DNA of 64,000 nt from the NCBI GenBank assembly GCA_964019055.1, contig OZ025211.1, positions 4,851,835-4,915,834 on the forward strand, in the 5' to 3' direction. The notes beneath the pieces are model-generated. The model saw only the letters and a list, made by a program, of their open reading frames with translations, was not told the origin of the DNA and did no database searches. Within the stretch, counting starts at the first letter, position 1, and each line of letters opens with the position of its first letter. Made by a program: the position numbers and the translations under genes. This DNA is from Anthopleura xanthogrammica. Lineage: Eukaryota; Cnidaria; Anthozoa; Actiniaria; Actiniidae. Shown one piece after another: positions 61,636-64,000 of the stretch.

Positions 61636-61912
61636 CTACGGATTTCACCGAAGTGTGGCACACTAAAAAAAAATCATCTGCATATTTGTGTGCCAGATGT
61701 GTGTGCGACTCCGCCGACAAACATCAACGTTTTAGTCTGCATTCCTTTCTCCATGGGTCGGTATCCTTTTGATGAGTTGTAAAGAAGAAAATTATCAAAA
61801 GGATACCGACCAGTGGAGAAAGGAATGCAAAACGTTGATGTTTGTCGCCGAGACCACACAAATACACAGACATTTTTTTTAGCATGTGCCACACTTCGGT
61901 GAAATTCGTAAG
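61636..61912. repeat. Long fold-back MITE
   Basis: Outer arms ACGGATTTCACCGAAGTGTG and CACACTTCGGTGAAATTCGT. Inner arms GGTCGGTATCCTTTTGAT and ATCAAAAGGATACCGACC, with AAACATCAACGTTTT also mirrored. This gives an almost continuous hairpin of over 100 bp per arm. Confidence 0.9.
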
Positions 61913-62147
61913 CAAAAGTTGTGCCGTGTGAATCGACCTTTAGGAGACCCAATTTAGAGGGGAGGGGTGGGGTTACCCACCACCTTTGGAAATTAAATTC
62001 TGGATTTTTCCTCAAAAATCTCCGAAACTTAAGTCACATGCAGAAATAAAAGTATATTTGTTAGCTCGAATAAAAAAAAGACCGTACATTTTAACAGCTC
62101 TCGGGGGGAGGGGGGTATTTAGAGGTAACCACCTAAACCAATAAAAT

Positions 62148-62340
62148 AGGCCTCAAACATGATGACGTTTTATATCTACACTTCCAAAATCCGTTTCGGT
62201 AGCATCGTTTGTTGTGATAATTTTCACTATTGTCTTGGTATTCTCAAAAGAGTTTGAACATTTGAATATAAAAAGATTTTGAAAAGGATTGTGGTAGTTT
62301 AGGTATGAAACGTCATGAGGTTAGGGATCTATTGGGCCCC
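62148..62340 (+). repeat. MITE with TGACGTTT ends, copy 2
   Basis: Opposite orientation to 31231-31415. Shares CATGATGACGTTTTATA, GGTAGCATCGTTTGTTG, TTTTCACTATTGTCTTGG and TTAGGTATGAAACGTCATG. Confidence 0.8.
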
Positions 62341-63639
62341 TATTTTGGAACATTGTTTTGACCTTGCCCCTAATTTTTTATAGCTTGTTCCTATTAGTTT
62401 TTTGCTTGTTTGATTTCGTTTCGGTCTTGTGTGTAGGTGAGCTTTTTTGCTTACTGCATGATGCTACTTTCTCTTTGCGTTTCAGCGGTTTTTTTATCCC
62501 CCATCTACAATTACTATAGCTACTATTGTTTAAATTTACCTCAAATTCTCTTTCTCAAAGGCAGGCGATAAAGTTGTTTGTCGTAACTTTTTTCGCCCAA
62601 ATTTTATTGCTTCTTGCTCTTCTTGGACCTGAAGAAAAAAATAACAAATGTGTCTTAGTTGTTGAAACCGTAAGGTGCTTCTTCATAAAAAGGCGCGAAA
62701 AGTTCCCGCCTGTGAAAAACGAAAAATAAAACCTTGCAGGTTAGCCAAAGTTTTGCATATTCTTTGGAAAATTTCTTTAGAATAAACCTTAAAACTCGAA
62801 TGAGTTACGTTAGAGAATGATAGAATATTTTGTGGGTGAATTTTTGTGGTTGTTGGTCTTGTTGCCGTCGTAAAAATGGCGGGAAATTTCATCTTCTACT
62901 TTTGTCGAAATTATCTTTCTTGAAAGAAAATAACTAGAGTCTTGCTTTGTTTTATATTTTTTTCCTAAAAATAACCAAGTATTTCATAAGTTACAAGCAA
63001 TTTTCACGAACCTTAGAGTCTAACGTTTCCTGCCTTGTCCAAGAACCCAACCAAAGCTACGTTTCTGAAAGCAGGGATCTTAGCTCTCTTTGTGTTCAAA
63101 TGGATAAACTTTTACTTCTGTTGAGAGAAAAGATGTATTTATTAGTAAATATTATTCAAGAAACCTCCTAATTCCCTAATTCAAGGCTCTCTACTCTTCA
63201 AGAATCCTTCCTCTCAAAGTTACAATTTGCGTAAGCTCCACTTTGCGAATTTGGAAAAAGTTCAAATACTATCCTTTCTTCGCCCAAAAACAGCTTTAAC
63301 ATGACTTTCAGGAAGAGTTTAGGTTGTTGCAAACATAAGCTACCTGAAATGAGTAAAATAAAAGAATCTTTCATTCACCTTTTTGGAATGCGTTCCATCC
63401 TGAAGGAGTTTGCCAGAGTTGACTCGAGGTTCCAAAAACGTTTTTTATGCATTAAAAACGCAATCAGTGCTTTGCCTCTTTAGAGTTCTGCCTTTTATCT
63501 ATCCAATAGGAAAAGAAAAAGTTAAAATTTGTACAGTTTTGGAAGGAATAAGTTCGGATTTTTCTTACCTTATGTTGTACAAACTCCCCGCTCGAAGGTT
63601 TGATTCAAAATGCGCAAAATTCAAGCAGCGCGGTCAAAT
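62341..63639. other. AT-rich DNA, no supported gene
   Basis: Short open frames only. An ATGGCGGG motif near 62876 resembles a YY1/E2F-type promoter motif but no exon was confirmed beside it. Confidence 0.4.
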
Positions 63640-63930
63640 GGTCACGTGAAAGATTCGCGCGCGCAGTTGCTTTTAGCCAATCAGGAGTTGACAAAAAAGT
63701 AGGCGTTTAATCAGAGCCAATGAGGAAATAAATAAATAATATTGATTGACAGGTAATCAAATATGGCTAAAACATACACGTGGAGCACCATGCAAAAGAT
63801 TCCCGCGTGCAATTTTAGCCAATCAGAAGATGAAAAAAAATAGACGTTTCAATGGAGCCAATCCGGAAAGACATAAATAATATTGATTGACAGGTAATCA
63901 AATATGGCGAAAACATCCAAGGGGAGCACC
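63640..63930. repeat. Two 141-bp direct repeats with CCAAT boxes (possible promoter)
   Basis: Each unit contains AAAGATTC, then TTTTAGCCAATCAG, GAGCCAAT and AATATTGATTGACAGGTAATC, then ATATGGC. The two units are about 85 percent alike by eye. Four CCAAT boxes in 200 bp look promoter-like; any gene would lie beyond the window edge. Confidence 0.55.
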
Positions 63931-64000
63931 AAGGATTTCAAGGGGTCAAGATAAGCACAGGCAACCCATACAGAACAAAGAAACAGAAAGCATTATCTCT

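Overview
This window looks like nuclear DNA from an early-branching animal, most likely an anthozoan cnidarian (sea anemone or stony coral). The basis is AT-rich DNA, genes with many short GT-AG introns, animal gene families (TIMMDC1, PRR11-like, SSUH2, F5/8C discoidin, SRCR plus trypsin), TTAGGG-type telomeric repeats and very many small fold-back elements. The species cannot be named from the sequence alone. All multi-exon models were built by hand from splice sites, reading phase and remembered family motifs; no search or transcript data were available.

Layout. 1-2104: fold-back repeats and a promoter. 2105-3604 (+): four-exon PRR11-like gene. 3881-7252 (-): six-exon TIMMDC1, convergent with it. 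7.3-12.1 kb: a putative YY1 site, then mostly unassigned DNA with one SINE-like copy. 12162-12767 (+): intronless PH-domain gene with a long AT-rich 3' UTR. 13.7-16.9 kb: repeats, a LINE 3' tail and a (CT)n tract. 16921-29119 (-): sixteen-exon gene for a secreted protein with a signal peptide, three SRCR domains, a calcium-binding-type EGF, seven more SRCR domains and a C-terminal trypsin-like domain. 29.1-33.0 kb: repeats. 33084-40622 (-): thirteen-exon SSUH2. 44547-47427 (+): four-exon secreted F5/8C protein whose last intron holds an array of interstitial telomeric repeats. 47.4-51.8 kb: inverted-repeat elements. 51.8-56.9 kb: about 5 kb of abutting satellite arrays interrupted by one TIR element. 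57-64 kb: AT-rich DNA, several MITEs, one or two orphan exon candidates and a CCAAT-rich duplication at the edge.

The genes are not one functional pathway. PRR11-like (cell cycle) and TIMMDC1 (mitochondrial complex I assembly) share a 3' intergenic stretch of under 300 bp. The SRCR protease and the discoidin protein are extracellular. The most notable points are the SRCR protease (all ten SRCR domains carry a Cys-Cys pair where many families have Leu-Gly-Cys, and the protease exon has a one-base frame break before the catalytic serine), the triplicated splice acceptor in SSUH2, and a tandem array that joins a MITE terminus to telomeric repeats.
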